Of a stretch of DNA of 64,000 nucleotides, positions 33,433 to 41,873 are shown piece by piece. Under the pieces are notes generated by a model. The model ran no database searches and was not told the origin of the DNA. It worked only from the letters and a program-made list of their open reading frames with translations. Location of the stretch: positions 1 through 64,000 of the IMG/VR virus record IMGVR_UViG_3300045921_000484; one strand, written 5' to 3'. The position numbers and the translations under genes are program-made. Position 1 is the stretch's first letter. The number at the start of each line of letters is the position of its first letter. This DNA comes from a virus.

Positions 33433-34396
33433 TTTTTAATTGTTTTGTTTTTAATATAAAGTTTACCATTTTTAAGACAACCAACTCCTTATTATTTCTA
33501 TATTCCTTCTCACTTATATGTATTACTTTATAACCAGATTGTAATATATTTTGGTCTCTTTTTCTCTCTCTTTCTCTATTCTCTGGATTATCTCTATGAT
33601 AATATGTCCCATCAAATTCTAAAATTAATTTCAAATCAGGTATAAAAAAATCAGGAAGTATATATGAATTATTTAACTTTAACCTAAACTCATAATTTCT
33701 ATTTGTATCATGTATTTGGTTATTATCATCTAACCTAGCAAAATAAACTTTATTATCAAAACCTAATTTAACCAACTCATTATATATTGATATAAACATC
33801 TCTTGACTTATAACACTATAATTAACTTTTTTATAATTACTAAGCCATTTCTCTTGTCTATCTAACCATCTACTATAACCAATTTCTTTACCAAGTCTAT
33901 CAATACACTTATCTAACGTAAATGTTCTTTGTCTCTCTTTCAATAGATTTTTAGATTCTTCAACTGAATATCCCTTATTGATATAATATTCCAATGTAGT
34001 AGGGTGTAATCTCTCTTTAATAGCTTCTTTAGCGAATTCACTTATATACTCTTCAACATTATATATATCCTTATACTTTATAAATTCTTTTGAAAATGGA
34101 CTTCTTGATTTCCTCTCTAACTCAGTTGTTTTAGATTTATGATTAGGATTTTTTTCACCCTTTACTTTCTCAGAAAACATTTTTTTATATTTTTCTTGTT
34201 TCATATGTTTTCCAGAGTTTTTAGTAGTATTTTTAATATCAGATAGAGCCATTATAGGAGCACCGGGAAATAATTTCTTATAATCCTCAGTGGTCATATT
34301 ATTATGATTATATTTTAAGTGTTTACCATATATTCTCTTACATTGTTCGCCACATATTCTACATGTAACAGTTTCTATATTATCATCTATTTTCAT
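33425..34396 (-). CDS. homing endonuclease inside the split terminase, Vsr-like
   Basis: The 323-residue product has an N-terminal zinc-binding segment (CRICGEQC, then H-x-x-x-H in GKHLKYNHNN) of the type found in MucR/ROS-like phage nucleases, a basic middle part and a C-terminal PD-(D/E)XK domain with LPDFFIPDLKLILEFDGTYY, conserved His, and a final GYKVIHISEKEY strand. The Vsr-like fold is the same as in endonucleases reported between the halves of other fractured phage genes. It is read as a separate gene, overlapping the IntC gene by 8 bases. Confidence 0.85.
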   Translation of the reverse strand: MKIDDNIETVTCRICGEQCKRIYGKHLKYNHNNMTTEDYKKLFPGAPIMALSDIKNTTKNSGKHMKQEKYKKMFSEKVKGEKNPNHKSKTTELERKSRSPFSKEFIKYKDIYNVEEYISEFAKEAIKERLHPTTLEYYINKGYSVEESKNLLKERQRTFTLDKCIDRLGKEIGYSRWLDRQEKWLSNYKKVNYSVISQEMFISIYNELVKLGFDNKVYFARLDDNNQIHDTNRNYEFRLKLNNSYILPDFFIPDLKLILEFDGTYYHRDNPENRERERKRDQNILQSGYKVIHISEKEYRNNKELVVLKMVNFILKTKQLKNV

Positions 34397-34430
34397 AAAA
34401 AATTAATTTTTTATTTATGTATTAAAAAAA

Positions 34431-34970
34431 TCATGGCTTCCTATCAAGTTGGTAAGCGTTTTCTAACCTATATAGATAATCATATAATTTAATCTTTAAC
34501 TTTTCTAAAAAATTTAACTTTCTTTCTTTAGAAATCATTAAATAATAAAGCTTTCCAAATCTAATATCATATTTTATCCCATCTCGCTCTATTGAAATTA
34601 TAGTATTAAAAGAAAAACATTTACCAACCTGCCTACTAGCCATTAGAATATTAAATCTATTATTTATGAAGTTATCTAATATCTCTTTTTGATAATCTCT
34701 TAATTTTATATTATTAATAGTCCCATCTTCTGTCTTTACTTTACAGTATTTTTCCGTGAAGTAGTGAACATCGAGAGCACATTTAATATATTCTTGTTGT
34801 TCTTCTTCTGTCATCTTAAATGACACACCAGATCTTCTTAGGCCAATTTCACTTTTCAGCCATGGATTTTGATATCTCTTTAAGACGATACCATCATTTA
34901 TTTTATCTGTTGCTTCATCAACTAATCTTGTTGTGAACACCATTTGTCTCTCTTGTTGTTTAACTGACAT
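34431..34970 (-). CDS. 17: large terminase (gp17-like), N-terminal half fused to an N-intein
   Basis: Residues 1-117 are the terminase N-terminus: adenine-motif region and LRDYQKEILDNFINNRFNIL leading to MASRQVGK, the first part of the Walker A (T4 gp17 SRQLGKT). From Cys 118 (CFSFNTIISIERDGIKYDI) starts the N-intein, 62 residues to the stop. Only block A is present. Protein splicing in trans with the product of 31210-33432 would rebuild SRQVGKT and an active ATPase; without it neither half could work. Divergent from the small terminase gene. Confidence 0.93.
   Translation of the reverse strand: MSVKQQERQMVFTTRLVDEATDKINDGIVLKRYQNPWLKSEIGLRRSGVSFKMTEEEQQEYIKCALDVHYFTEKYCKVKTEDGTINNIKLRDYQKEILDNFINNRFNILMASRQVGKCFSFNTIISIERDGIKYDIRFGKLYYLMISKERKLNFLEKLKIKLYDYLYRLENAYQLDRKP
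34434..34619 (-). other. N-terminal half of the atypical split intein (IntN, 62 residues)
   Basis: Begins with the nucleophile Cys of block A, CFSFNTIISI. The first 25 or so residues align with the 25-residue IntN of AceL-TerL; the rest (from about MISKERKLNFLEKLKIKLYD) is an extra, Lys-rich helical extension that could help the two halves associate. Confidence 0.85.
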
Positions 34971-34982
34971 AAAGGAAAATTA

Positions 34983-35000
34983 TTTTTTTTAATATATATT
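34983..35000. promoter_or_regulatory. shared A/T-rich element between large and small terminase genes
   Basis: TTTTTTTTAATATATATT lies 18 bases before the small terminase ATG. Read on the other strand, it is also close to the large terminase start. At least the plus-strand orientation fits the common element. Confidence 0.5.
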
Positions 35001-35018
35001 GTAAAAAACCGCCTTTCT

Positions 35019-35651
35019 ATGTCGAAAACAGAAAATGAAAGAAATAGATTACAAGATGAGTTTGACCAAATTCAGTCAGAAAGTGGTGAATTTGATATAT
35101 CTAAACACTTAGCTAAACCAGAAGATCTACCGGATTTAGGTGAAATAAAGATATATGACTATGACTCCGATATGACTGTTGCTAGTCAACAGTCAATGGA
35201 GGTGCTTGAATCTTTAGTTGATTTATATTTGAGTGACGTTCCTCAATTAAAGCAACATCCATATATTAGGAATAAAATGAAGGAAGATGCTATGGTTTAT
35301 GCTGAATCCATTTTTTTATCCAAAATGACTAGAAAAAATTTCTTATCGCAACTAAGACAAATTGATAATGGAGATAATTCAGCTAGGATGCATGAAGTTG
35401 TCAATCAAACTATTGCTCAAATAAGAGAGAATGCTAAGTTTTCTTCCACACAAAGAACAGAATTGGAAAAGTTCTATAAGAATCTAAGAAAAGATTTAGG
35501 TCTTAATGATATCGAAAGTCCTGAAGTGAGGAAGGCAACACAAGAAGCATCTTCTGATTCACAAGAGGACGAAGGTATTGGTTCTATAATAGATAATCGT
35601 AAACTAAATGATATGATTAAAGCTGCAATGAATAAGGATAAGAAGGATTAA
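35019..35651 (+). CDS. 16: small terminase subunit, T4 gp16-like
   Basis: The 210-residue product should recognise phage DNA and regulate the large subunit during packaging. Its pattern follows gp16: acidic N-terminus, then KPEDLPDLGEIKIYDYDSDM (gp16 ISDLPGIDGEEIKVYEP), a long helical middle with AMVYAESIFLSKMTRKNFL (gp16 DAAKIFLETAKN) and HEVVNQTIAQIRENA, ending in a charged tail. It is adjacent to the large terminase gene but on the opposite strand. Assignment rests on this weak but ordered similarity plus context. Confidence 0.75.
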   Translation: MSKTENERNRLQDEFDQIQSESGEFDISKHLAKPEDLPDLGEIKIYDYDSDMTVASQQSMEVLESLVDLYLSDVPQLKQHPYIRNKMKEDAMVYAESIFLSKMTRKNFLSQLRQIDNGDNSARMHEVVNQTIAQIRENAKFSSTQRTELEKFYKNLRKDLGLNDIESPEVRKATQEASSDSQEDEGIGSIIDNRKLNDMIKAAMNKDKKD

Positions 35652-36496
35652 CCTTTCCAGTTAAAATTTTCAAATGCTTTTATCAGGTTACTCCATTCTA
35701 TGTTAATTTTTGAGGTTTTAAATCTATTTATTTTATTAGGACTTACTAAGTTAACATATAGTATGTTATCGTTATTTTTTAGAGTTTCTTTCACTTTTAA
35801 CTTTATAGATGATTCTGAATTTGATATCAATACTTGTAATATAGAGTTTGAGTTTATTGCAAGATTAGTTGATGATGGATCATCATCATAATAATATATC
35901 TCATCATATTTTAATATTTCATTATTTGTAAACTTGTTACCATCTGTTTTTAATCCTATTAGATGTTGTAGTAGTAGTCTAACTTTATCATGTGATATTT
36001 TATCTTCATTTCTATTATAGAATGTCTCTGATATAAAATAATAATTTTTTACAACAAGACCTTCACTCTTGAATTTATCTTCCATTTTTTTAATCATTAA
36101 CTCATAATTCTTTTTATTATTTTTAGAGCAAATGATGTATATGTGATCATCCGTATTTTTAACGTGTTGTATGTTATCTGTGTTTATTTTGTACTCTATA
36201 TTTTCAATCAATTCTTTATTCATGAATTCTTGCATAGAGAATCCTAAGTTAGATATATCAGATTTGTAATTTTTACATTTAATCTTCAATACATCCATCA
36301 TTTCTTTTGGTAGATAATATGATTTACCACTAAATTCTATTTTTGAATTTTGACTTTTGTATATTCCACTCTTTATCAGATTGAAGTCTGATTGTGACAC
36401 TTTCATGATTGGAATGTTAGGTCTTTTTTTATCAACTATCCAAACCTTATTATCAATAATCAATATTGTGTCTATATCAAAGAAATGGGCTTTCAT
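35648..36496 (-). CDS. HAD-like protein of unknown function
   Basis: The 282-residue product starts MKAHFFDIDTILIIDNKVWI, similar to a phage family whose opening resembles a degenerate HAD motif I (DxDxx). LKYDEIYYYDDDPSS near residue 205 could be the acidic motif IV. The C-terminal part (VNLVSPNKINRFKTSKI) is not recognised. Catalysis is uncertain because motif II/III are unclear. Overlaps the small terminase end by 4 bases (convergent). Confidence 0.65.
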   Translation of the reverse strand: MKAHFFDIDTILIIDNKVWIVDKKRPNIPIMKVSQSDFNLIKSGIYKSQNSKIEFSGKSYYLPKEMMDVLKIKCKNYKSDISNLGFSMQEFMNKELIENIEYKINTDNIQHVKNTDDHIYIICSKNNKKNYELMIKKMEDKFKSEGLVVKNYYFISETFYNRNEDKISHDKVRLLLQHLIGLKTDGNKFTNNEILKYDEIYYYDDDPSSTNLAINSNSILQVLISNSESSIKLKVKETLKNNDNILYVNLVSPNKINRFKTSKINIEWSNLIKAFENFNWKG

Positions 36497-36732
36497 TAGA
36501 AATACTTATTAATTTTATATATTATTTGATTTGGTTGATCATTGAATCTACCACCTTCATAATCTTTATCTTTCCAAGTGACCCCACCACTTAATTCATT
36601 ACAAAAGCTTTCGCATTTATTGCACTCTTTTGGTTCCATTTTAATACCATCTATTATAATCATATCATTCTCTGTATAAATGAATGTTGCTTTACACCAT
36701 GGATTTCTACAAACTGATCTTAATTCTTCCAT
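36496..36732 (-). CDS. small zinc-ribbon protein
   Basis: From ATG 36732 the 78-residue product starts MEELRSVCRNPWCKATFIYT. Two Cys pairs (C-x4-C at residues 8-13 and C-x2-C-x3-C at 36-43) fit a zinc ribbon. No family known to me. It overlaps the HAD-like gene start by one base, so the two are co-transcribed. The 40-residue C-terminal half is polar and unremarkable. Confidence 0.65.
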   Translation of the reverse strand: MEELRSVCRNPWCKATFIYTENDMIIIDGIKMEPKECNKCESFCNELSGGVTWKDKDYEGGRFNDQPNQIIYKINKYF

Positions 36733-36751
36733 AATGTATATATATAAAAGA

Positions 36752-36777
36752 AAACCCGTCATTTTTTTTGACGGGTT
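36752..36777. terminator. intrinsic terminator
   Basis: AAACCCGTCA and TGACGGGTTT form a 10-bp stem around a T-rich loop, just after the stop of the gene at 36783-37238. Confidence 0.85.
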
Positions 36778-36782
36778 TATCT

Positions 36783-37238
36783 TTACTTTATCATATTTTT
36801 ACTTAATGCGAAATCATATAATATTGGTAAATTTAAATGTTTCACGAAGTTATCTCTTATATCTTTTAATTTTTTTGACCTTTTTACTATATTAACTATT
36901 AAAAATCCAAATTCTTCTTGAAAATCTAAGTAATAGTCACACCAAGGTTTATTATAATGATCTAGAGTTCTCCATTCTGAATAACCACCAGTTAGCCAAA
37001 ACAGTGATTTCTCCGGTGTTATTTCTTCATATACTATATCTTTTAATTCGACTTCCCACACAGGACTGTCCCATTCTACTTTTCTCATTAGTATCGTTAC
37101 TGCCTCTGCTACATCTGTCGTTAATTCTTTTCCAATTTCAAAATAGTATTCATTTCCTTCTTTATTAATTCTAATGATGTTATCGTCATATACACCATTT
37201 GCTCTTCTTGTCTCTAGAGCAACTCTTCTTTTTTTCAT
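36783..37238 (-). CDS. unknown 151-residue protein
   Basis: Begins MKKRRVALETRRANGVYDDN, with a basic N-terminus, then a strand-rich part and W-rich middle (SLFWLTGGYSEWRTLDHYNK). No family recognised and no membrane or signal segment. It is followed by a strong terminator and preceded at 8 bases by a small gene in the same direction. Confidence 0.65.
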   Translation of the reverse strand: MKKRRVALETRRANGVYDDNIIRINKEGNEYYFEIGKELTTDVAEAVTILMRKVEWDSPVWEVELKDIVYEEITPEKSLFWLTGGYSEWRTLDHYNKPWCDYYLDFQEEFGFLIVNIVKRSKKLKDIRDNFVKHLNLPILYDFALSKNMIK

Positions 37239-37246
37239 AGTGATTT

Positions 37247-37549
37247 TTAATTTTTTATATCTTTAACAAGATTAATGCCGCTATGCCATTTACCGCTAAA
37301 ATTGCCGTTTTCAAATATCCCATTTTCCCAATTGCCATAAAATTCTCCATTTTTAAAAATACCGTAATGCCAATCACCCGAATAGAATGATCCATTATGC
37401 CATATTAATGTGTTTTTCTTGATTTCTAATTTAGCTCCTTCTATCTCAGAATCTATTAGCCAGAATAGACCATTTTCTTGAAGTATTTTGTTTATTTGAT
37501 GTTCACTTTTGTATGTTTTACCATCAACTAACAATTCTAAATATCTCAT
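37247..37549 (-). CDS. small protein with MORN-like Gly-Trp repeats
   Basis: The 100-residue product starts MRYLELLVDGKTYKSEHQIN. Its C-terminal half repeats a 7-9 residue unit of type G-x-W/F-x-x-G-x-F/W (WHNGSFYSGDWHYGIFKNGE, then FYGNWENGIFENGNFSGKWH), which resembles MORN or toxin-like beta-hairpin repeats. Such repeats usually stack as a beta-ribbon and bind protein or lipid. Role in the phage unknown. Confidence 0.65.
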   Translation of the reverse strand: MRYLELLVDGKTYKSEHQINKILQENGLFWLIDSEIEGAKLEIKKNTLIWHNGSFYSGDWHYGIFKNGEFYGNWENGIFENGNFSGKWHSGINLVKDIKN

Positions 37550-37715
37550 AACCGAAGTTAAATTTATACATTATATATTTGATTTTCATCTCTGGAAATT
37601 CACCACCATTGTTTTTTGAAGAAAAATGAATATATTATTGAAAAAAAATTATTTAAAAAAATAAAACCGAGATTTCTCTCGGTTTTTTTAAGGTTTGTGA
37701 AAAAAGTCATTTTTT
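37550..37715. other. non-coding stretch with a promoter-like element and a terminator
   Basis: Contains TACATTATATATTTG near the left end, AT-rich filler and a hairpin at 37663-37686. No gene seen. Confidence 0.5.
37663..37686. terminator. intrinsic terminator after the gene at 37716
   Basis: AAAACCGAGA/TCTCGGTTTT is a 10-bp stem with loop TTTC, flanked by A and T runs, about 30 bases after the stop codon. Confidence 0.85.
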
Positions 37716-38066
37716 TTAATTTGAATTTTCATCAAGAAATTTCTTTTCAGTCACACTCAAAGATTCAATTCCATATAAGTTAATCTTATCAAGAATTGTA
37801 TCGATAGTCATTTCCTTAGGAGCTTTTTTCTTAGCTTCAAATGGTTTGATAGCTTTAAGCATTTCATCTAAACAAGATGTGTAACCTATTGTGGGATCTA
37901 TCTTTTGTGTATATGCTATTCCTTGACCATTTAATATGTAAATTTTAGCAAAACCTCTCTCTTTGTTGGTAATTAACATTTTTGAATCAATATTCAATTC
38001 TTTTGCAATTTGAATAAGTTTTTCATTGTTGTACATTGTAACGTCTATACAGATAATGTTTTTCAT
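37716..38066 (-). CDS. unknown small protein, paralogue 1 of a tandem pair, with LDKI-LT-E-FL motif
   Basis: From ATG 38066 (MKNIICIDVTMYNNEKLIQI) the 116-residue product closely resembles its upstream neighbour (38125-38469). The C-terminus TILDKINLYGIESLSVTEKK fits the pattern ILDKI-x-x-x-G-x-x-SL-T-x-x-E-x-x-FL-x-x-x-S that I associate with C-terminal tails of Bacteroidota rhomboid-type and similar proteins. The N-terminal 70 residues form a small alpha/beta domain (FAKIYILNGQGIAYTQK). Function unknown. Confidence 0.7.
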   Translation of the reverse strand: MKNIICIDVTMYNNEKLIQIAKELNIDSKMLITNKERGFAKIYILNGQGIAYTQKIDPTIGYTSCLDEMLKAIKPFEAKKKAPKEMTIDTILDKINLYGIESLSVTEKKFLDENSN

Positions 38067-38124
38067 TGTGTATTGAATTAATTTATAATACAAATATAAG
38101 TATATTTTATTAATTTACCTAATT

Positions 38125-38469
38125 TTAAGAATTTTTTTCTAAAAAATCTATTTCAGTTTTTGTAAGTGTTTCAATTCCATATTTATTTATCTTATCAAGT
38201 ATTGAATCGACTGTCATTACAGAAGGTTCTTCTATTGTAAATGGTACTATTTTTGATATTTCTTCATCTAAAGATGGTGTATATACTATTGTTTCTTTGT
38301 TCTTTTTTGTTGTGAATGCTAAAACTTTACCTTCATTGATATATAGTTTAGCGAAACCTAATTTTTTATTTTCTAATAAAGTTTCTGATTTTATATTTAA
38401 CTCATTGGCAATACTAACAAGTTTTTCATTATTATACATTGTTAGGTCTATACATATAATATTTTCCAT
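38125..38469 (-). CDS. unknown small protein, paralogue 2 of the tandem pair
   Basis: The 114-residue product starts MENIICIDLTMYNNEKLVSI and shares about half of its residues with the product of 37716-38066, including GFAKLYI and the ending ILDKINKYGIETLTKTEIDF. The pair arose by gene duplication. Divergent from the large tagged gene at 38594, with two copies of a 25-bp repeat in between. Function unknown. Confidence 0.7.
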   Translation of the reverse strand: MENIICIDLTMYNNEKLVSIANELNIKSETLLENKKLGFAKLYINEGKVLAFTTKKNKETIVYTPSLDEEISKIVPFTIEEPSVMTVDSILDKINKYGIETLTKTEIDFLEKNS

Positions 38470-38482
38470 ATATAAATATAAT

Positions 38483-38545
38483 TAATTTAGATATATATCA
38501 ATTTTTTACAAATATAATAATAATTTAGATATATATCAATTTTTT
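38483..38545. repeat. two direct copies of a 25-bp AT-rich repeat
   Basis: TAATTTAGATATATATCAAT plus T residues occurs at 38483-38507 and again at 38521-38545, 38 bases apart, in the divergent promoter region. Possible binding site or simple duplication. Confidence 0.75.
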
Positions 38546-38557
38546 TTAGGAATATTA

Positions 38558-38570
38558 TTTTTAATATATA
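38558..38570 (+). promoter_or_regulatory. putative late promoter of the 886-residue tagged gene
   Basis: TTTTTAATATATA, an exact consensus copy, 23 bases before the ATG at 38594. Confidence 0.6.
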
Positions 38571-38593
38571 CTTTGTAAAAAATAAATACATAT

Positions 38594-41254
38594 ATGAGGT
38601 ATCTTAAGCAAAGAGAACTTTTTCTTAAAGAGATAAATATTGGTGTCGTTAAATACAGTGAAGGTGATTTAAAGATAATTAATGAAGTCTTGAAAAATGA
38701 TATTCCTTGGGGAGATTCTCTTTTAGGAAGGCTTATAAATTCTATTATACGAAAGGCTAAGATCGGTGTTAATCTAGTTAGAATGGATCATGTTAGTAAA
38801 TCATTATACTCATTTTTTGATTCATTGATATCTGAAAATGCTATGTCAAATATTCAAGCATCTAGTAAGATAAAGCTTATTAGATTTGCTATGATAAGAC
38901 TAATAGCTGAAGTTGAAAAGTTATCTGCTGCTAAGGTGGATATGATAATAAATGAAAATCCAGAAATTCCTGAAAGTATTAAGGAATTAAAGGATATCAC
39001 TGATAAAGTGATTAATAATAGTGGACCTGAGATAGATAGGATTATAAATGAGTCGATAAAAAACTTATCTGATAAGGATGTTAAAGATTTACAGAAGGAC
39101 AAGGAAGAGATGTTAGCTGCTTTGAAGGATTTTAGAGATTCTTTGAATAAGATAGAACAAGATAATGTTGCTGATGAGGTAGATAAAAAATCAGATGTTG
39201 TATTATCTGATGATATTTTTCCAAAAATATTAGCCAATTTTAAAAGTTTATACCACATACTATATCTATATCACGAATTAAAGATGAAGGCAGCTAAGGA
39301 TGCTCCAAATAAACAAAACGTTGATATTAAAAACGTTAGTAAAGATGTAAGACATGGTCAAAGCTTTGAAAAAGGTACAAAGATAAATCAGAAAGAAAAA
39401 GATAAAAATTTAATAAGTACTGATAAGATTGAAGATTCATATATAATTGATGGTTTATCAAAGTATCTTATGATAAATGAGCAACAATCATCCGAAGTAC
39501 TTAAGCTAATAAAATCAATATACAACTATACTAAACAATATTTAAGTTTTGGATTTAAAGATAGTGATAAGAGAACAATTGGTGAAAAGTTAAAGCAAGC
39601 TTCTGCCGAATTTGAAACTGCTGCTAAGACGAACAAGGACGCTTTAATGAAGGTTTACTCACATATAATTAGAAAATCAGTGGTTAATGAGGGTGTCACA
39701 GAGTTATTAACTAGACCTGAGGCTATAGGCGATAAAATATTAAAATTGTATAATGTTACTAAATCAAATAAGGGTGTTAGTGGTTCTGATGTGATATATG
39801 CTGATATGAATAGATATATTCGTGAATTTAATACAACAATGGCTAGTATATTATCAAGTAAAAAACCTGAGATTAAGAAAGAAGAAGGTGATAGTAAAGA
39901 TAAATTGAAAAAAGAATCTAAATTACATAGATATTATGAGTTTATAAACGAGAATGCCGAGCTGGATGTGCCGGATTGGTATGTGAAGGTTAATGAGTTT
40001 TGGAAATCTATCTTCCTTACTAATTTTGGTGAGAAAATGAAGAAATATAATCTTACAAATGAGCAAGTTGATAAACTTAATTTTGAATTAGATTCTATGT
40101 CTAAGGATGCTAAGTTTATAAAGATTTCAGGAATGGATCCAATCATGGAAGTAGTTAGGTTGTTTAACAGGGCTTATAGGCTACATACAGTTGCTACTAT
40201 TCCGTCTGGTAGATCTGGTGGGAAGGTTTCTAATAGGACATTTAGAGAATATGATAATATTGGTAAAGAAGGATATGGAACTCCTGATAATCCAGGATAT
40301 GGACCTTATAGAAATAAAGTTTTATTTTCGAAATGGGAAAATGCTGTATTGGATATATTAAGTAGTTCTAAATATAGAGTTATTTTTGATAAAGATACAA
40401 CTATTAAGGTCGGTGATGCTGATCCCAAACCAGGATTTGGTCCTAAATTTAAATCATTTATGAATGATATGTTGTATGGTGATAACCAACAATATGGGAA
40501 AAATCAACATAAATTTATTGAGAAATATTTTGAAATTGATGGTGTTAATCCCGAAGAAACTAGCTTCCCAGGTACTGATGATTCTGATTTTAATTCTAAT
40601 ATATCTAAAAATGTTAAACCAACAAAGCAGTTGGAATTTAAAGATGTTGATGATTTTGAGTTGGTAAATGGTAAAATTGTTAAGATATTATACAGAGATG
40701 ATAATAATAATGAGAGAAACATATATGGTTATGTCTACTCAGATAAGCCGGATAAGTTTTATATGAAACTAGGTGATAATACTTTATTTTTCAGAAAGTA
40801 TATGCCATCGACGCATAATATTAAAACTAAACTAAATATTCGATCTAATGATATATTCTTGGTTAAGTTAAAGGATGGTAAGTTAAATAAGGGTGTTGAT
40901 TATACATTCAATAATTCTTTAAATATATCTAAATATACTAATGATAAGACTATTGAGAAGAAGAGTATAAATTTAAAACCAATTAAAATATCAGTGTTGA
41001 AGGATGGTGAGGATGATTATATTATTAAAAATCCAGTTGATTATTATTCTAAAAAGGATTCAAAAAATAAGTGGATAGAAATCTATAATGGAATTATTGA
41101 TACGAAAGATTCTGATATTGAATCTGATGCGTTGAAGGCTTTGTTGAAGTTGGGTATTAAAGAAAAGGACGCCAAGGTTAAAATAGATAACGCTTTGAAG
41201 TCGGGTAAATATACCACCGCTGATGATCTTGTTAAGGCGGCTCTTAAAAAATAA
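38594..41254 (+). CDS. large tagged protein, possible internal virion protein
   Basis: The 886-residue product starts MRYLKQRELFLKEINIG, a variant of the shared tag. The first 450 residues are mostly helical and charged (DKVINNSGPEIDRIINESIK and similar). Around 560-600 is a Gly/Pro-rich segment (YGTPDNPGYGPYRNKVLFS). The last 45 residues (DALKALLKLGIKEKDAKVKI...) resemble a RuvA-C/UBA-like three-helix domain. No enzyme motif seen. It is followed after 9 bases by another tagged gene and then the sheath gene. Size and context suggest a virion or ejected protein. Confidence 0.75.
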   Translation: MRYLKQRELFLKEINIGVVKYSEGDLKIINEVLKNDIPWGDSLLGRLINSIIRKAKIGVNLVRMDHVSKSLYSFFDSLISENAMSNIQASSKIKLIRFAMIRLIAEVEKLSAAKVDMIINENPEIPESIKELKDITDKVINNSGPEIDRIINESIKNLSDKDVKDLQKDKEEMLAALKDFRDSLNKIEQDNVADEVDKKSDVVLSDDIFPKILANFKSLYHILYLYHELKMKAAKDAPNKQNVDIKNVSKDVRHGQSFEKGTKINQKEKDKNLISTDKIEDSYIIDGLSKYLMINEQQSSEVLKLIKSIYNYTKQYLSFGFKDSDKRTIGEKLKQASAEFETAAKTNKDALMKVYSHIIRKSVVNEGVTELLTRPEAIGDKILKLYNVTKSNKGVSGSDVIYADMNRYIREFNTTMASILSSKKPEIKKEEGDSKDKLKKESKLHRYYEFINENAELDVPDWYVKVNEFWKSIFLTNFGEKMKKYNLTNEQVDKLNFELDSMSKDAKFIKISGMDPIMEVVRLFNRAYRLHTVATIPSGRSGGKVSNRTFREYDNIGKEGYGTPDNPGYGPYRNKVLFSKWENAVLDILSSSKYRVIFDKDTTIKVGDADPKPGFGPKFKSFMNDMLYGDNQQYGKNQHKFIEKYFEIDGVNPEETSFPGTDDSDFNSNISKNVKPTKQLEFKDVDDFELVNGKIVKILYRDDNNNERNIYGYVYSDKPDKFYMKLGDNTLFFRKYMPSTHNIKTKLNIRSNDIFLVKLKDGKLNKGVDYTFNNSLNISKYTNDKTIEKKSINLKPIKISVLKDGEDDYIIKNPVDYYSKKDSKNKWIEIYNGIIDTKDSDIESDALKALLKLGIKEKDAKVKIDNALKSGKYTTADDLVKAALKK

Positions 41255-41263
41255 AAAGTTTAG

Positions 41264-41812
41264 ATGAAATATCTTAAAGAATATAGGACTTTCGAGGAAG
41301 CTGAATTTGACATTTCTCCTAATGATACTTTAAATGTAAAGAAGTCTAAAGAACAATTGAGTGTTGTTAGAGATTATATTAATGAGTATAATAGAGTTAA
41401 GTCTAAACTGGATCTTATCTATAAGAACTCTAAAACTGATGATGAGATATCAAAGAAGGTTGATGAATTGGTTGGTAAGGATAAAGAGAAGAGAAATCCT
41501 TTTCTTGTATCTTACTTAACTGTGTGTGAAGACGAAAGAAGACTTCAGAAGTTGATAGATAGTCTTTCTGAGGATGAGATGGCTAAAAGTAAGTTGAAGG
41601 ATATGATTAATATGACTACTGATAGTAAGCAGAAGCAGAATATTAATATATCTATTAATGAAATAAACAATCGTTCCGCAAGAACAAAAGCTGATATATC
41701 TAAGTTAAAATTGGATATTCAGAAAAGGAGAAAAGATATAGAATTAAAAATGAAGGATGTTATGAAAGACATTCAAGATGATATAAAGAATATTGCCAAA
41801 GGTCAAAAATAG
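41264..41812 (+). CDS. tagged coiled-coil protein
   Basis: The 182-residue product starts MKYLKEYRTFEEAEFDISPN, a good copy of the shared tag, and is otherwise almost entirely charged helix with heptad spacing (LSVVRDYINEYNRVKSKLDL; ADISKLKLDIQKRRKDIELK). It follows the 886-residue tagged gene at 9 bases and is the last gene of that unit. Packaged scaffold-like or internal protein is the inference; no family recognised. Confidence 0.7.
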   Translation: MKYLKEYRTFEEAEFDISPNDTLNVKKSKEQLSVVRDYINEYNRVKSKLDLIYKNSKTDDEISKKVDELVGKDKEKRNPFLVSYLTVCEDERRLQKLIDSLSEDEMAKSKLKDMINMTTDSKQKQNINISINEINNRSARTKADISKLKLDIQKRRKDIELKMKDVMKDIQDDIKNIAKGQK

Positions 41813-41832
41813 AAAAAATATGGTTTTTTAGA

Positions 41833-41843
41833 TTTTATATATA
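41833..41843 (+). promoter_or_regulatory. putative late promoter of the sheath gene
   Basis: TTTTATATATA lies 30 bases before the sheath ATG at 41874, with an A-rich leader (AAACAAAAATTAAAAGAATAA) as favoured in Bacteroidota. Confidence 0.5.
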
Positions 41844-41873
41844 AGATATAAAACAAAAATTAAAAGAATAAAT

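Larger units (their letters stand above)
32983..34619 (-). mobile_element. split-intein / homing endonuclease cassette in the terminase gene
   Basis: Everything between the terminase halves: IntN with its stop, the endonuclease gene and IntC. The whole insert lies exactly in the Walker A codons (ASRQVGK / T), a conserved target that a homing endonuclease can recognise in related phages. Confidence 0.85.

Noticed and set aside
33425-34396. Group I intron in the terminase instead of an intein
   Set aside because: The residues at both borders are classical intein ends (Cys at start, His-Asn before Thr), and they are translated in frame with the terminase halves.
34431-34970. Reading the short terminase gene as a simple truncated pseudogene
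   Set aside because: It ends in an intein block A exactly at Walker A, and the matching C-intein and remaining terminase follow, so a functional split gene is more likely.
40464-40667. Short plus-strand frame inside the 886-residue gene
   Set aside because: Out-of-frame reading of the larger gene without start signal.
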